From Cristatella mucedo (lineage: Eukaryota > Bryozoa > Phylactolaemata > Cristatellidae), in NCBI GenBank assembly GCA_009760855.2, contig WPIO01000049.1:186001-250000 (forward strand): 64,000 nt of DNA, written 5' to 3'. This document shows, piece after piece, positions 1 to 11,837 of this stretch. The position numbers were made by a program, and so were the translations under genes. Each line of letters opens with the position of its first letter. Positions within the stretch are counted from its first letter, which is position 1. The notes under the pieces were generated by a model. That model made no database searches and was not told the origin of the DNA. It saw only the letters and a list, made by a program, of their open reading frames with translations.

Positions 1-84
1 TGCCACGCTTAGAACTTTTAAGGCAAGGCGATGTAGGGAGGATTGTCCTTCTGGCTTATCAGCAGAATTCAGACGTTAGTCAGC

Positions 85-215
85 TCACCATGTCCCGGAT
101 CTTTGCCCCGGAGGTAAGGCACTCGTTCATCAGGACCCGGGTCGAAAATTCGAGTCGTGAAGTGGGAAACCCTTTACTGCCTCTGCCTATATAAAAATGA
201 GCATTTTAATCAGCC
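85..215 (+). repeat. SINE-B-like, degenerate
   Basis: It shows GGAGGTAAGGCACTCG as head and a tail with CCTTTACTGCC and AATGAGCATTTTAATCAGCC, matching the SINE-B layout at low identity. Confidence 0.45.
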
Positions 216-1346
216 AACCTTGACATACATAAAAATTCGAGCCTAATACAGTCAAGCGATTAGTCTTACCCTCAAGACTGTTCAAACACCAGAACCCAAA
301 CACAAACATGGGCCGGCGAAATAGCCTGGTCTACTCAATAGATGTCTGAAAAGTGGGCATCGGTGTAGCAGCAGCAGCAGCTGCAGCCTCAGCTGCTGCT
401 GCTTTGCCAGGCACTTGATTAATCTAACAGGCCAAGCAGCAGCAGCTTCTTGCCACCGTGAAATCGGTCATGATCGCCGCTGATGCTGCTTATCCTGACC
501 CCGATGCACCAGTGCTAATTCTTAGCAATGGAGCTCCTGAGAAGTGGATTCAAGCAAACCTTACATCTGCTCTAGCGGCCAGTCTGCTCCACGACAGCCA
601 CTCGTAGAGGCGAGCAGCGAGCACTGCAAGCCACCGACTTTGCAGTTACCCATTCACATCCAGAGCTTTTCTCACCGTCGAACCTCCCCTTAAGACACTG
701 AATGCAGTGATACTGGTAGAACTTAAAAAGTCTTTTTGGCCTTTGCTGATGAGTATGGACGTCTTGGAGTGCCCGGCAATGCCCCACGAATGTACCAGGG
801 TGGGCTAGGCAGGTGAATACCCCTCAAGCGGCGATTTCGGGATAGCAGTGCACCCCACACATCGGATAAATGAAGCCATCAACGACTGGCAGTGCAAGCT
901 CGGCGCAGAGTCGGAATTAGGATGTGAAGCGTGCGACACTCAGACTTTGCTTGCAAAATGAGTGCATAAATTCTGCTGCTACTAATCAACGCACGAGCAA
1001 TCAGTGTCGGCAGCCGTTCTGTAGAACCAAAGATACCTTAGCAACTCTGACCTGATGATCCTGCTAGCCTAGCATTTGGGGCTAAGTGCTGCAGAAAAGG
1101 TTTTCTGTCGTCAAAGTTGCAACTGCCACATTGCACCACTTCTCACTGACCAGCTCATGCACCACTTCAAGCAATGTAATGTAGTGCATCTCCCCTGTAA
1201 TTTCCCAAAACTGCCAGGACAAACTGGGTGTTATGCTGGCAAGTTTTTTTAAGCACACTAAAGCCTAGATGGCTTTTGGTTTGCATACACAAGTCATCAG
1301 GCCGAAAGTCGTCAAAAGGAGTAAAGATCTGATAAGAATCATAATG
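216..1346. other. Unassigned sequence
   Basis: Apart from the CAG/CTG palindrome, no gene, RNA or repeat family is recognised here. Short frames show no coding character. Confidence 0.5.
367..403. repeat. CAG/CTG palindrome
   Basis: A run of AGC units at 367-383 is mirrored by CAGCTGCTGCTGCT at 390-403. The arms pair perfectly over 14 bp around a six-base loop. Confidence 0.85.
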
Positions 1347-1880
1347 AGTTTATAATAATAATAATATAATAATATTGCACTTGATAAAGCGCCCTCAGAG
1401 AACTTAATCTCTTTCTAGGCGCTTTACATTTGCTGCAAAGTGATACGCAATAGAATAGTAAGTAAAATCATGCTTGAAAAACAAACAAAATGAATAACAT
1501 GGTAAGGGGTTACATGCACTGGGTCAGCATGCAAATGTGGTTAGTGGCAGCATGAACAGTGTCAGCACACATAAGCACATCGAGGACGAATCACAAGGAC
1601 CCACTAAATGCTGTCCTAAATAGGTATGTTTTTAAGTTTCTTTTAAATGTGGTCAGGTCAGGGGATGTTCTGATGCAGGTCGGGAGGGAGTTCCAGGCTG
1701 TGGGAGCATACGAGCTAAATGCACGGTCTCCAAAGGATTTAAGGTTTGTACGAGGTATTTCTAGACTGTTGGATTCCGAAAAGCGAGTGGTACGATGCTT
1801 TGCCTGATGGGGTAGTATCTCTGAAAGATAGGCTGGAGCCATAGAATGAAGAGACCTAAAAGTGAGCGACAAAAAAGTTT
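1347..1880 (-). mobile_element. LINE family A (L2/CR1-like), 3' end copy
   Basis: The copy reads from an (AAT)n tail at 1352-1378 through the family 3' hairpin into the C-terminal RT-domain-following region ([27 protein letters not shown]). Homology to the longer copies stops near 1880, a typical 5' truncation. Confidence 0.8.
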
Positions 1881-2234
1881 TACAGTCACTGTCATGCATA
1901 GCAAAAACTAAATAAGATGCCAGCCTTGCAAGAAATACGTGGGGAATTTTAGAAAATGATGCAATGCAGCACAACGCAGGTCGTGAGTTTGAGTTGGGGA
2001 GAAGGGAAATGACCAGTGTTAGCCACTCCAAGTTGGATTGATAGCCGGACAAGCAGAACTGCATGACATGTCAGTTTGAGAATTAATGGGCTCCCATAGT
2101 GTGAAACACAGCAACCGAAGAAGAACATGTTAGTGCTGTTAATTGTACAACATACTATAGCTGACACCAAGCTCTGCTACAAGTAGTAAGACATTGGCAG
2201 AACAAAGTCCAGTTACAAAAAATAACTATAATGA

Positions 2235-2655
2235 AATTAATAATAATAATAATTGCTTTTGCATTGAACTCTAAGGAAATTAAATCGCTTTATATCATCT
2301 ACAAATGAGCATCTACTGCATGTCAACAGATTAGTGGTCATAACATGCACAGTTTGAGCTTGGTACCGCTAATTAAGCACAACTCACACGGAGAGAGTAT
2401 ACAGTGTGAGGCACAGGTGTGCTTTCAGCTTCCTTTCAAATGCCGTCAAGTCAAAAGGATGTCTGCAATGTCAGTCGGTAGCCAATTCCAGGCTTCGGAC
2501 GCATAGACTCTGCAGACGCACGGCCTAAGGGATTCGAGGGTGGAACTGGTTAGAGGCACCTCCAAATGACTAAACCACCGAAGCATCAGTATTTCATATT
2601 GGCAAGCCTGAGCAAGAGAACGAAGGGATCTGTAAGTCAGTGGCTTGCATTCGCG
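2235..2655 (-). mobile_element. LINE family A, old diverged copy
   Basis: An AAT-rich tail is followed by diverged versions of the family 3' region (ATGCCGTCAAGTCAAAAGG, CCAATTCCAGGCTTCGG). No open frame survives. Confidence 0.55.
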
Positions 2656-2718
2656 ATGTGTTGCACGATGGGTATCCAGGGTAGTTCAGAGAGCAGCGTT
2701 ATTTGTGATATTGCCACT

Positions 2719-2860
2719 CAGTTTGGTCCAGGGGGTTAAGGTGTGCTCCCTTGACGACCGACGTCAAGGTGATTGCATTTGATGACCGAAATTCTGGGCT
2801 CGAGCCCTGTCGCATACCTGAAGCTCCTGAATTAAGTTCTCTTGAGGTGCTTTAAGAATG
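2719..2860 (+). repeat. SINE-A, tRNA-derived
   Basis: It has a tRNA-like head (TTTGGTCCAGGGGGTTAAGG as A box, CTGGGCTCGAGCCC as B box) and the LINE-like tail AATTAAGTTCTCTTGAGG. Confidence 0.7.
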
Positions 2861-3829
2861 GTGCTAAATTTTAAATATTTAATTCACGGCAGATGGGTCT
2901 AGCTGCCGACTTTGCACCATCTGCAAATCGCACAGGCATGGAGGTCGTCGAGCAGAGTGATTCGAGTGAATCTAGAATTGAGATTATGTGGCACATGGCT
3001 AAGGCTGTCTAGTGCAATATAAATTTGGCCCACATATTGTAAGAGCCTTGCACAAATGAGTTACACATCCAGTCGAAAAAAATCTGCAGTATGGCCACAG
3101 CAGCTGTAGCTACTACTTTGTTTCGGGTAAGAAGAGGATTTTGTACAATGCTAGGCATGCTAAAGTTGCACTCAGCATTTACAAATATTCATTGACTGCC
3201 CAAAAAGAAGCGTATATGTTGTTGGTATGTATGTGCTGAGTGTGATATGGCCCCACAACGATTCTTTATGACCTTCGTTATCTGGGCATAGAGGCCACAA
3301 GCTTCTGTGGTATCTCTTGTGCTGTAGCGAATTCCATAAAACAAGAATTTTACTAAAAAAAAAAGTTCGGCTAATGATGTAGCCCGAACATCTGCCCCAG
3401 CTGCCACTTGATATCGTCTCATACACGTTCTATGGTTTGAATCAGGCGACCAAGTGTGCAACTGCATCAGCAACACTCGTGGATTGGTCAAATAAGTACT
3501 TTACTTGAGTTTTGTTAGACAAGCAATTAAGATTTCAAAGCTCAAACACTGTAGCTGGTCGTTATATTTGCAAGCAAGACAACGACGCTGAGCACATCGC
3601 CAGGCCAGTAAACTCTTCTTGCAGTGTTTCAGTGGTACTGTACCAGCTGCACTTAGAAGCTCAGCACTGAACTTAGCATCGAAGGAAGTTCAAAGGCAAG
3701 ATATTTATGTGTAGTGATAAGTTATAAAAGGCAGGCACACTAACTGGATCTGCTCCGAGACACTGCACTGGAGCTCGTGGGATTGGGAATTGTGCAATTT
3801 CCAAACCTAATCCAATGGGTGAGGTGAAC
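2861..3829. other. Unassigned sequence
   Basis: AT-rich and unremarkable. The overlapping minus-strand frames at 3172-3491 have no recognisable motif. Confidence 0.5.
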
Positions 3830-3960
3830 CCACTTCGTGAGACGAAGTCTATTGGCTACCGAATGCATACCGAAAGCCGCTTAGGCTGTGAGAGCGCTAT
3901 ACAAAACTCTCCTGCCTAACACCCACATAGTTTTTTTGGCTTTGTGGAGTTACAGATGGA
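3830..3960 (+). mobile_element. LINE family B 3' end
   Basis: It holds the same 3' module in sense orientation (GTCTATTGGCTACCGAATGC ... CTTTGTGGAGTTACAGA). Confidence 0.6.
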
Positions 3961-4261
3961 GATACATCACAATGGCATTTTTGGAGGCTGGGGAAAGAGT
4001 AACCAAACCAAGATATAATACACCGGGGTTCGCTATCTGGATTGCCTCAGAGGTTCACCAGCACTCGTGGGATCCTGTTCTAAAGTTACACAAACCACTC
4101 CAGTCGCACTCTACGCAGCTTAAGGTAAGATCACAAAACCAGGCCTAAGCCATATCAATGGCGCTACATGTCGACGACCTTCAAGGGTAGGGCACTGGGA
4201 ACTAGATGCAGCTCGGTCTGATAATTATCAGGCTCTTCTGCTCTTCTGCAAGGCTAGTCTG

Positions 4262-4430
4262 ACCATTGGCCCAGTTATTAAGTTGCTGGTCCCAACTGAG
4301 GTCAAGGTGAATGGTATCGATTGATGACCGAGGTCGTGGGCTCGAGTCCCGGCTGTAGCATGAGTGAAGCACTTGAATAGAAAGTAAGTTCTCTTAGGGT
4401 ACTATACAAATGAATTATATTATATTTTAC
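4262..4430 (+). repeat. SINE-A, tRNA-derived
   Basis: The B box GTGGGCTCGAGTCCC at 4337-4351 is followed by the tail AGTAAGTTCTCTTAGGGTAC and ATGAATTATATTATA. The A-box half is diverged. Confidence 0.7.
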
Positions 4431-4619
4431 ATCCCTCTAGCTTCACAGCTACCTAAATATCCTGCAATGATAATAGAGGCATGGTGGTACTTTAGTTTAA
4501 AGGTTGCTTCCGAGGTAACTCGGCAGGTCCCTTAAATCAAGCCTCGCACTTTTCCACATGCTCTATAGCTGGCGACTCGATTCCTGCAGCCCAATTCATA
4601 CCCGGCGCACCATGCCACC

Positions 4620-4785
4620 GGGTTTTTGCGACAGGGGGTAAGGTGCTTGCACTTCACGACCCAGGTCAACGCAGCTTTGGGTCCTGCCACTCTTCATTGC
4701 CCGACTTCGAGTAAGAGTGATAGCCACTCTCGTGCTCTCCAGCCACTATGTATGTATGTGAATGAGGCTTTTGAATAGGCCGACC
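4620..4785 (+). repeat. SINE-B-like, degenerate
   Basis: A head CAGGGGGTAAGGTGCTTGCA is followed by diverged SINE-B tail elements (GTGATAGCC, AATGAGGCTTTTGAAT). Confidence 0.4.
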
Positions 4786-5211
4786 TTTGCTTTGCATGAT
4801 GGGCGCTTTGCAGGTGGGTGGCACGAGACAAGCTGACCTCTAAGCTCCCTCGGATTGCTCAGCCGACCGGGCGTGTGCACACTTCTCTTTGGCATCAGGA
4901 GCGTGTCGCTTTTCTAGGATGCAAAGGGAGCAAGCAATGCTCGCGAGCTCTTGCAATTCAGTCATTGACGCTCGCCAGTGTTATAACGATGCACAAGCTA
5001 CCGCATTCTTTTGGTGTCCTTTGCCTTACACTGATCCAGTTGACGGTACAGCTACATTTTTCTTACCACGGACGGATTACCACTAAATAAGCAGCTTGCC
5101 TGGCAGTGTGCAGCACAGTTCATAAAAGAACTTGTGCAGTCGTGCATCAAAATTGATGGCAATACAGTGCCAAGCACTCGAACTCGGCAGGCCGAGAAGA
5201 GCAAGAGAGAG

Positions 5212-5236
5212 ACAGAGACAGACAGACAGACAGACA

Positions 5237-5327
<91 letters not shown>

Positions 5328-5339
5328 CACACAGACAAA

Positions 5340-5395
<56 letters not shown>

Positions 5396-5414
5396 AAGAG
5401 AGAGAGAGAGAGAA
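5212..5414. repeat. Compound microsatellite (GACA)n(AG)n(AC)n(AG)n
   Basis: GACA repeats are followed by an 83-bp AG run (5243-5325), a 51-bp AC run (5341-5391) and another AG run. Long SLSLSL and CVCVCV frames here are artefacts. Confidence 0.97.
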
Positions 5415-6532
5415 GGGGGGCTCATCAGTTGCACGCACAGGCCAGCTAACCAAGCATCATGTGCTGTCACCGGGCCAGTCAAAGATATGCCACGCGACAG
5501 ACGGTACTTTCGTCGTAATGGATGCCCTTCGGCTGACAGACAAAAATCATACCTGCTTGTATGAAGCACAACTGCAAGTCCGGCTCTGCTAGGTCAATTA
5601 GCTTCTACCAAGGCTGCAGGCAAAGTTGCCTCCTCACTTTGCTATGCCGATTATAGGCTCGCCTTGCCAGTACAATGATCGTTGCGAGAGTGACTTGCCA
5701 GAGAATGTGGATCAGGATGCACAACTCGACGAGCCGATCATGCACTGCCATATCTGTCTGCACAGCTCCAAAATGCCCATCGGCAATCCTCCTAGTACTT
5801 CGACAACGAATGGCTGACCGACGAAGCGTGGGAAGACTCTGTGACGTTGGCAGCAGCACGGCGCACCCGAGAAGATGATCGGCATGCCACCGGAGCCGGT
5901 AGCAAGTCCCTCCCACACGCACACACACTTTAATCCTAGCAGCGGTGAGCTTCAAAGTGTTGAGCATCAAAGGCAAGATTAAAATGCTAGGAGTTAAAAA
6001 ACCACATTATGCCAGAACCGAGGCGCTGCAGCAGCGCGTCGACAACAACGCGACCAGACCACCGCAGCAGCAAACTGTCAAGTGAGCCAACTGCCCGACC
6101 GACTCGAGGGTCGGTGATGTTTTCGGCTGGCTCCAAAGAGGGGCGTGGCAAGCCAGCGAACAGGACCCGATTATTCCAGTTGCTCTGGTCAACCGAACCA
6201 GACGCGGTTCGTTGCACCAAATCGTCACGGGCGATATTCGCGCACACTGCCAGCCAGCATGCACATTCGATGAGCGATTCCGCCTCGAAGGTCTGGGAGA
6301 GCTTGAGCGAGCGATCACCCCAATGCTGCCGAGTGGCACCGACCAGTCGCGTCTGTGGGCGCAGTGCGCCACCCACCGGCTACTCGGCAAGCCATTGTAC
6401 CAAGCCGCCTGGGGCTGCCGTCTGGCTCTATCGCTAGGCCAGTATGGTCACCTGTGCCGAAGCAGTTGATGCGCAGCTCCGGAACAGAAGCCTTCTCAGC
6501 CAACGCCGACCTATGGTGCAGCACATAACAAA
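5415..6532. other. Unassigned, moderately GC-rich, open on both strands
   Basis: Frames of 120-140 codons exist on both strands (about 5605-6437), so openness is not evidence of coding. A short CHICLH motif near 5745 looks zinc-finger-like but has no partner residues. Confidence 0.45.
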
Positions 6533-6705
6533 AAATCCTAGCTGATTAAGCAGCCTCTTTTTGTATAGCGACAGAAGAGCCTTTACGGCTATCACCACTG
6601 CTTGCAGTGGCGATAAAGGATCGCCCACCGTAGGAATCGAACCCACGACCTCGGGACCGAGGTCGTGAAAGCAACCGCCTTACCTAGTGTGCCATCATGG
6701 CTCAA
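6533..6705 (-). repeat. SINE-B, tRNA-derived
   Basis: On the minus strand: head ATGGCACACTAGGTAAGGCG, B box GTGGGTTCGATTCCTACGG, body with CACTGCAAGCAGTGGTGATA and end TTTAATCAGCTAGGA-like. Confidence 0.85.
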
Positions 6706-6807
6706 CTGCTGAACTGCGAGTCAGCTAAGAGTGCAGTCCCCTACCCCAGCCCCAGCCAGGCTCCTCCCTTCCCGGCTCCACCATTTGCTGCATTTACTGC
6801 CTTTTTA

Positions 6808-7655
6808 TAATAACAACAATAATCTTACTGCGCATGATAAAGCGCCCTAAGAGAACTCAATCTCTTCGTTGGCGCTTTACATTTGCTGCAAAGGGAAATG
6901 CAATTGAATGGTGAGTAATATCATGCTCGATAAACAAACGAAATGAATAACATGGTTACGGGTGACATGCACAGGGTCAGCATGCAAGTGTGGTTAGTGG
7001 CACCATGCACAGAGTCAGCATGCGCAGTGTCAGCACGCATCAGCACATGAAGGACGAATCACTGGGATCCACTAAATGCTATCCTAAATACGTGTTTTTA
7101 AGTTCTTTTTACATGTGGTCAACTCAGGGGATGTTCTGGCGCAAGTCGGAAGTAAGTTCTAGGCTTTGAGGGCATGCTAACTAAATGCACGGTCTCCAAA
7201 GGATTAGAGGTTTGTACGAGGTATTTGTAGACTGTTGGATTCCAAAAAGTGGTTGGTACGATGCTTGGCCTGGTGGGGGAGAAGATCTGAGAGATAGGCA
7301 GGAGCCAAATAATGAAGCGACCTAAAAGTGAGCGACAAAACCTTGAAGTCGATCCGTTGCTTGACTGGGAGCCAGTGCAGGTCGGCAAGAAGTGGAGTAA
7401 TGTGGCAACTGCGACGCTCACGACAGACAAGCCTAGCTGCAGAGTTTTGCACCAGCTGCAATCGCCTGATCGCACATGCCGGTAGGCCACTAAGCAGTGA
7501 GTTGCAGAAGTCGAGACTGGATGTCACGAATGCATGGACCAACTTAGACGTGGTATCCTTATCTAAAGAAGCCCGAATTTTAGCAATGTTATGTAACTGA
7601 AAGTAGGCAGATTTGACTGTGGAGCTGCTGTGGTCGTCTAACTAGAGGTCACTTG
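6808..7655 (-). mobile_element. LINE family A, 3' part with RT C-terminus
   Basis: The copy runs from a degenerate AAT tail and 3' hairpin into coding remnants. Minus-strand frames show [20 protein letters not shown] and [20 protein letters not shown]. Frameshifts near 7204 break the frame. Homology ends near 7655. Confidence 0.85.
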
Positions 7656-9104
7656 CTACCACAGTACAGCCGCACTTGGCGACCATTTTGTACACTTCTT
7701 TCGAAGGCCATGCACGAGACTGGCTTCGCAGCAGGCTTAGTAACGGACAGCCACCCTTCTACCCATAGCTTCACCCTGGGTTCGTCAGTGGAATTCATCA
7801 CACGTCGAGGTCGCACGTCTAGGCAGCAGACTGGTGGCTTGCTAGTTGGGCAGCTGCCAGTAGTGGCCAGCTATCTAGATGTGGCAAAGCTGCTAGCTAG
7901 ACATGCTTGCAGCACAGGCTCGCTGCTTGATTCCACACGATTGGTCGCAAAAGCTGCACAGCACAGCTTGCCACAGTTGAGAACACCTGCCGACTTTGCC
8001 TACCGTGTACAGCATGTGCATCACTAGCCTTCCCCGGAGTTCGCATCGAATCGGGTCACATCTCACTGCTGCACCCCGGGGCCTCTCCACCTCCCCGCAG
8101 GCTCCTACCGATGTAATGCCTGTTGCTGCAAGGGATTTGAGCGCCCATTGTCAAAAGCCGGTCTGAGGATAGTTACCTGCAAGCATGGATTGTACAACTT
8201 AATTCTCTCATTAACACAAAACTAAACTGGCTGGAGCTATTTCGATTCTGCAGCTTTGATGGCCCAATTTACGTATCTTAGTTCGCGCACAGATACTTCA
8301 AGGACTGGACTCTTGAATCTGTAGACTCCGTGCAGAGTTCATGCTTCTCAGATGGCTTGGCTGCTAGCGAACTTGGACACTTGGAGACAAACTAGTTTAA
8401 TTTTGCAGGTTAAAACCACTCAGGGAATGAAGGAATGTTTTGTGGACATGCTATGGCCACAACGGAAAGCCGGATTCGTACCGGTGCTCTTTAAGCGGCA
8501 GCAAGTGCATGGCACCAGTACGCATCAAACTTCGGAACACTGTAGAACACTTGAGCATTCGAAGTGTATGCCAGGCCCAGCTAGACCCTGCGACTGGCCT
8601 TCCCTTTGAAATGGCTTCTCGACATCGCCTAGACAAGTCCCTCCAGACTACAACCTGGCGGCTGGTGTTAGCAGGAATCTTGCTTGATTGATGGCAAACG
8701 ATGACGCCTATTGTCACGAATTTGCCCTAGCATTGCATTGCTAGATTGGCTCAGGGACCGATCGCTGACCAGGCTGCAACCCTGAGCGGCCTGCACCACT
8801 GCCTGCGTCCTGGAAGATGGGCGTGTATGCACGCTCGAGCAGCGAAATAACTTGAGTTTTTAGAGTGAAGATTGTTAGCGATTGATAATTTATAAGCATT
8901 AGCTTCCAAATATGTTATAATCTATGGTTTAGACCCAGCGAACTGAACATCAGCAGTAACGGTCAGTCGGTCACTAGGGCCTTCAAACTAATTATGTGTT
9001 TCTCTCTGATCTCCTTCGGCTGATGATGGCAATTTTTCAAAGCAATCTTCAGGTTGCCAACTCGAGTGCAGCATCGAGGATGCCGACTTGCCGGCTCTAG
9101 AAGA
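7656..9104. other. Unassigned sequence
   Basis: The longest frame (7653-8027, +) and those near 8350-8717 have no recognisable domain and no consistent splice structure. Confidence 0.45.
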
Positions 9105-9215
9105 TATAAACTTTATTGCAAAGTAACTTTTTGCCAGCAGAACTCGAACCCAGGCCCAGTGAGACTAGGTTCTGTGGCTCGATACACTTAGCAGTAGCTC
9201 TGTTGGGCCAATGAA
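9105..9215 (-). repeat. tRNA-like SINE remnant
   Basis: The minus strand has a B-box-like CTGGGTTCGAGTTCTGC and an A-box-like region TGGCCCAACAGAGCTACTGC-type sequence upstream. The family is not clear. Confidence 0.35.
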
Positions 9216-9335
9216 AGGGCAGATGGCCAGGTTATTTTGAAAACCCAAAACCAAGTAGCCGATCCACATTTGATTAGCAGCACAAAAGCCTTGGCTTCTT
9301 TCACCCCTACGTGCTTGCTGCCAGCAATGTGGAAT

Positions 9336-9664
9336 CAGGCTTGAATGTGTGAAGCAGGCTTTCTGCCGACGCTATGTGCTACGTAGCAAACGGCAGCTAC
9401 AGTGCCCTCCAAGATATGCCACAAGCAGGAGAAAAGTGTGCTTAGTATGTCGTGCACTCGATGGGTCAAGTGAGGGACAACCAGAGCACGCAGCCAGGTG
9501 AGCCAGGGAGCCAATAGTTGAAAAAAATCAGCCTCGCATGACAGGGGCAGTGGGTGGCCGATCGCGATGCCATCGAAGCCGAGTTCTTGGTTTTCTGCCC
9601 AGTGTTGGACGGCCTGTGACACGGCGTCCCTTAGGGACGCGGGTTTCGTGCTACCTGTAAATCT
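9336..9664 (-). CDS. Unidentified open reading frame on the minus strand
   Basis: The frame is open from about 9664, contains no ATG near its start and ends with a stop at 9336. It reads KPASLRDAVSQAVQHWAENQ, then LGFDGIAIGHPLPLSCEADF and a hydrophobic, tryptophan-rich stretch (LAPWLTWLRALVVPHL). Composition and codon choice look like coding sequence, but I recognise no family. Lack of a start codon suggests a terminal exon or a fragment. It may equally be chance. Confidence 0.2.
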
Positions 9665-10323
9665 GCCTTATCACTTCGCGTCAGGCATGCACTAACGAGT
9701 ACGCTGCTGTTCCGTCACGCTTCCACTGGGCAGCAGCAGGTGCACAATCCCCGGGGTAATGACCGCTCGACAGGCGACCAAACAGGATTTCTCTGCTGCC
9801 AGCCCCAGCTGTGCTGGCAAAAGCACGGCTAATTGGGAGTTGAGCTGTCGTTTAGCCGAGAGGAGATTTACCAGCCAATAACACGGCCAGTCTGCCTGCT
9901 AGCCTTCGGTAGCTTCTGTTGCCAGCTCTGGCTGCCGAGGCGCCTTGCAGGCCTGCTTGCCACGCCTTCGGCTGCTCGTGCGCTCGCTGCATCTGCTCGA
10001 GGCACTCGGTGCTGCTGTGGCCGAATTGCGCCGACAGGATGGGGGAGGCGCTGAATTACCGAGTGCTAACTACGATTCCATGTTGACACCATGCCAAGCA
10101 AAAGTACACGAAAAGATGCGAAGTTGAAGCAAGCATGCATGCGAGGTGGCTGTGACACTGCAATTTCTGCAGCGCCTCGGTGGCATCGGGCAGGGCGATG
10201 CACATGCTTGTCTGGTCGTGGCGGCACGCTCACATGTTGCGCTCAGCAGCGTGCCGCACCAACGAACAAGACCGATGGGACGCGGCTCGGCAACGGCGGC
10301 GCTGCCGTTGCCTCTGCGGCTGT
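9665..10323. other. Unassigned GC-rich sequence
   Basis: GC-rich with CAG/CTG-type triplets. Frames overlap on both strands and none is convincing. Confidence 0.4.
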
Positions 10324-10788
10324 TCACTGCAGCATCGTCATTATATAGACATTGCCGTTGGCGAAAACGCCATGGGCCGAGCAGCAGCAGCAGCAGCGGT
10401 GAGCGGGCTGGCCACTGCCTTCGTCTTCATCATCCCCATCGTATGCTGAATGCTCAGCGGCAGCAGCAATGCCCGAGGAGATGGCAGCATGGCGGCTGGC
10501 GGCATTTGCCTTCACGACACTCCAACGACCGTCAGGTCGGCCGTCAGAGCAGTTGTCGAACCAGCATCTACTGAAGAAGCTGCTGCTGCTGCTGCCATCA
10601 CTGCCGTCGTCCTCATCCTCGCCGGTGCCGTCCCCATCCGTGCTGGTGCCGTCATCTTCGCTGGCGCCGTCACAACTGCTTCGAGCGGCACCGTGGGCGC
10701 TGGCCCAGTCTTCCTTTCCGCTGCCACTGCCGTCATCCGCAGTGGCCCAGCCATCGGTGCTGCTAACGTCCCCGTCTTTGCCGCTGCC
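10324..10788 (-). CDS. Unidentified acidic, serine-rich open frame, minus strand
   Basis: About 154 codons are open without an ATG near the start. The translation is rich in D, G and S (for example GDGTGEDEDDGSDGSSSSS), then alanine- and cysteine-rich low complexity coming from CAG/CTG runs. The plus strand is also open here, so openness is mainly a result of GC-rich, stop-poor sequence. I would not call it a gene without transcript support. Confidence 0.12.
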   Translation of the reverse strand, partial: GSGKDGDVSSTDGWATADDGSGSGKEDWASAHGAARSSCDGASEDDGTSTDGDGTGEDEDDGSDGSSSSSFFSRCWFDNCSDGRPDGRWSVVKANAASRHAAISSGIAAAAEHSAYDGDDEDEGSGQPAHRCCCCCSAHGVFANGNVYIMTMLQ

Positions 10789-10929
10789 CTATTGACGGAG
10801 CAGAACCTTCATAGGCCGACTCAGCTGGGCCGAGATGACCCACTCTAGCTGAGATGCACAGATTAAATCAGCATCGTGAACGCCAGACTCGACTGTATTA
10901 GCTTGGAAGTGCTTAAGATACATGGATGT

Positions 10930-11062
10930 GTGAGTAGGTTTAGCTCAGGGGCACCTGTTACCCGACAGCAACCAAGGTGGTGGGCTCGGAGGCATATATT
11001 GAGGAGTGAGCCTGAATGGAGATTAGGTGGTTCCCTTAGTGCGATATACAAATGAATTATAG
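10930..11062 (+). repeat. SINE-A, tRNA-derived, diverged
   Basis: It shows a head with GTTTAGCTCAGGGG, B-box remnant GTGGGCTCGG, tail GCCTGAATGGAGATTAGG and end ATATACAAATGAATTATAG. Confidence 0.6.
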
Positions 11063-11837
11063 TACCGGTGGACAGCAGGGTAGATCCAGTGTACCGGATG
11101 CCCAGCCACCAATACCTATTAGACGACCACATTGCCTGGCCCAATACCTACCTGGCAGGCAGGTCCACGGCATGCAGGCAACAAAGACCAAGATAGACCT
11201 AGCTAGTTAAACAGCCAGCATGGGATCTGCTGGCCAAAAATGCAGCTGGGCAAGAAGAGAGCCGCTACACTGAATAGTGGCTAGCGGAAAAACAAAAAAC
11301 GTCCCGCTGTCACGGGTGCAGACAACAGGTGCAAACAGATGCAGATGCTTAATCCCGCAGCAGGCAAGTGCAGATCACAAAAAATCATCGAGGCCAACTT
11401 AATAGCTCACTAACCGAGCATAGTTAAGCATAGAGTTGAAATGCATCGCCGGCACGCAGCCAGCGCCGACTGTCTGCAGCAATGGCAGGCACGTATCAGC
11501 CGAAGCTCACTCGGAGCAAAGCACTGCTACTCCAAGCTCCCACAAGCTTGGCTGAAAGGGGGAGCCCCCAAGCACACTGATGTACTGCCAGGCTGTACTG
11601 CCCAGCCATGCCACGGCAGCTTGGAGGGGAGAACGGCTGGTCTAATCCTTGGTGGCCAAGCCTTTTAAAAAAGCCAGCATAATGACACGCCAATCGCTTC
11701 AAGCCACAATCGCCAATCGCTTCAAGCCACAATCCTTGCCACCTGCTCCACACCACCAGTTGCCATTTCAGCTGCCACTGCTTGTGCTCACTCACACCTA
11801 CGACATATGCATGCATAAGTAATACAATATGTCATAC
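11063..11837. other. Unassigned sequence
   Basis: Nothing recognisable. A short local duplication (CAATCGCTTCAAGCCACAAT twice, near 11691-11732) is the only structure. Confidence 0.5.

Noticed and set aside
1559-1807. Plus-strand frame starting [20 protein letters not shown] and its repeats elsewhere
   Set aside because: It recurs wherever LINE family A lies on the opposite strand and is the antisense shadow of the ORF2 C-terminus.
5052-5569. Long frames of SLSLSL, CVCVCV and RERERE
   Set aside because: They are translations of the AG and AC microsatellites in every phase. The same holds for frames at 15975-16433, 18878-19623, 35904-36226 and 36554-36813.
6009-6437. Long overlapping frames on both strands
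   Set aside because: Three frames of similar length overlap and none has a recognisable motif, start context or splice structure. This is typical of GC-rich chance openness.
10450-10848. Plus-strand alanine/valine-rich frame of 132 codons
   Set aside because: It is the mirror of the GC-rich, stop-poor sequence that also opens the minus strand. The composition is low complexity.
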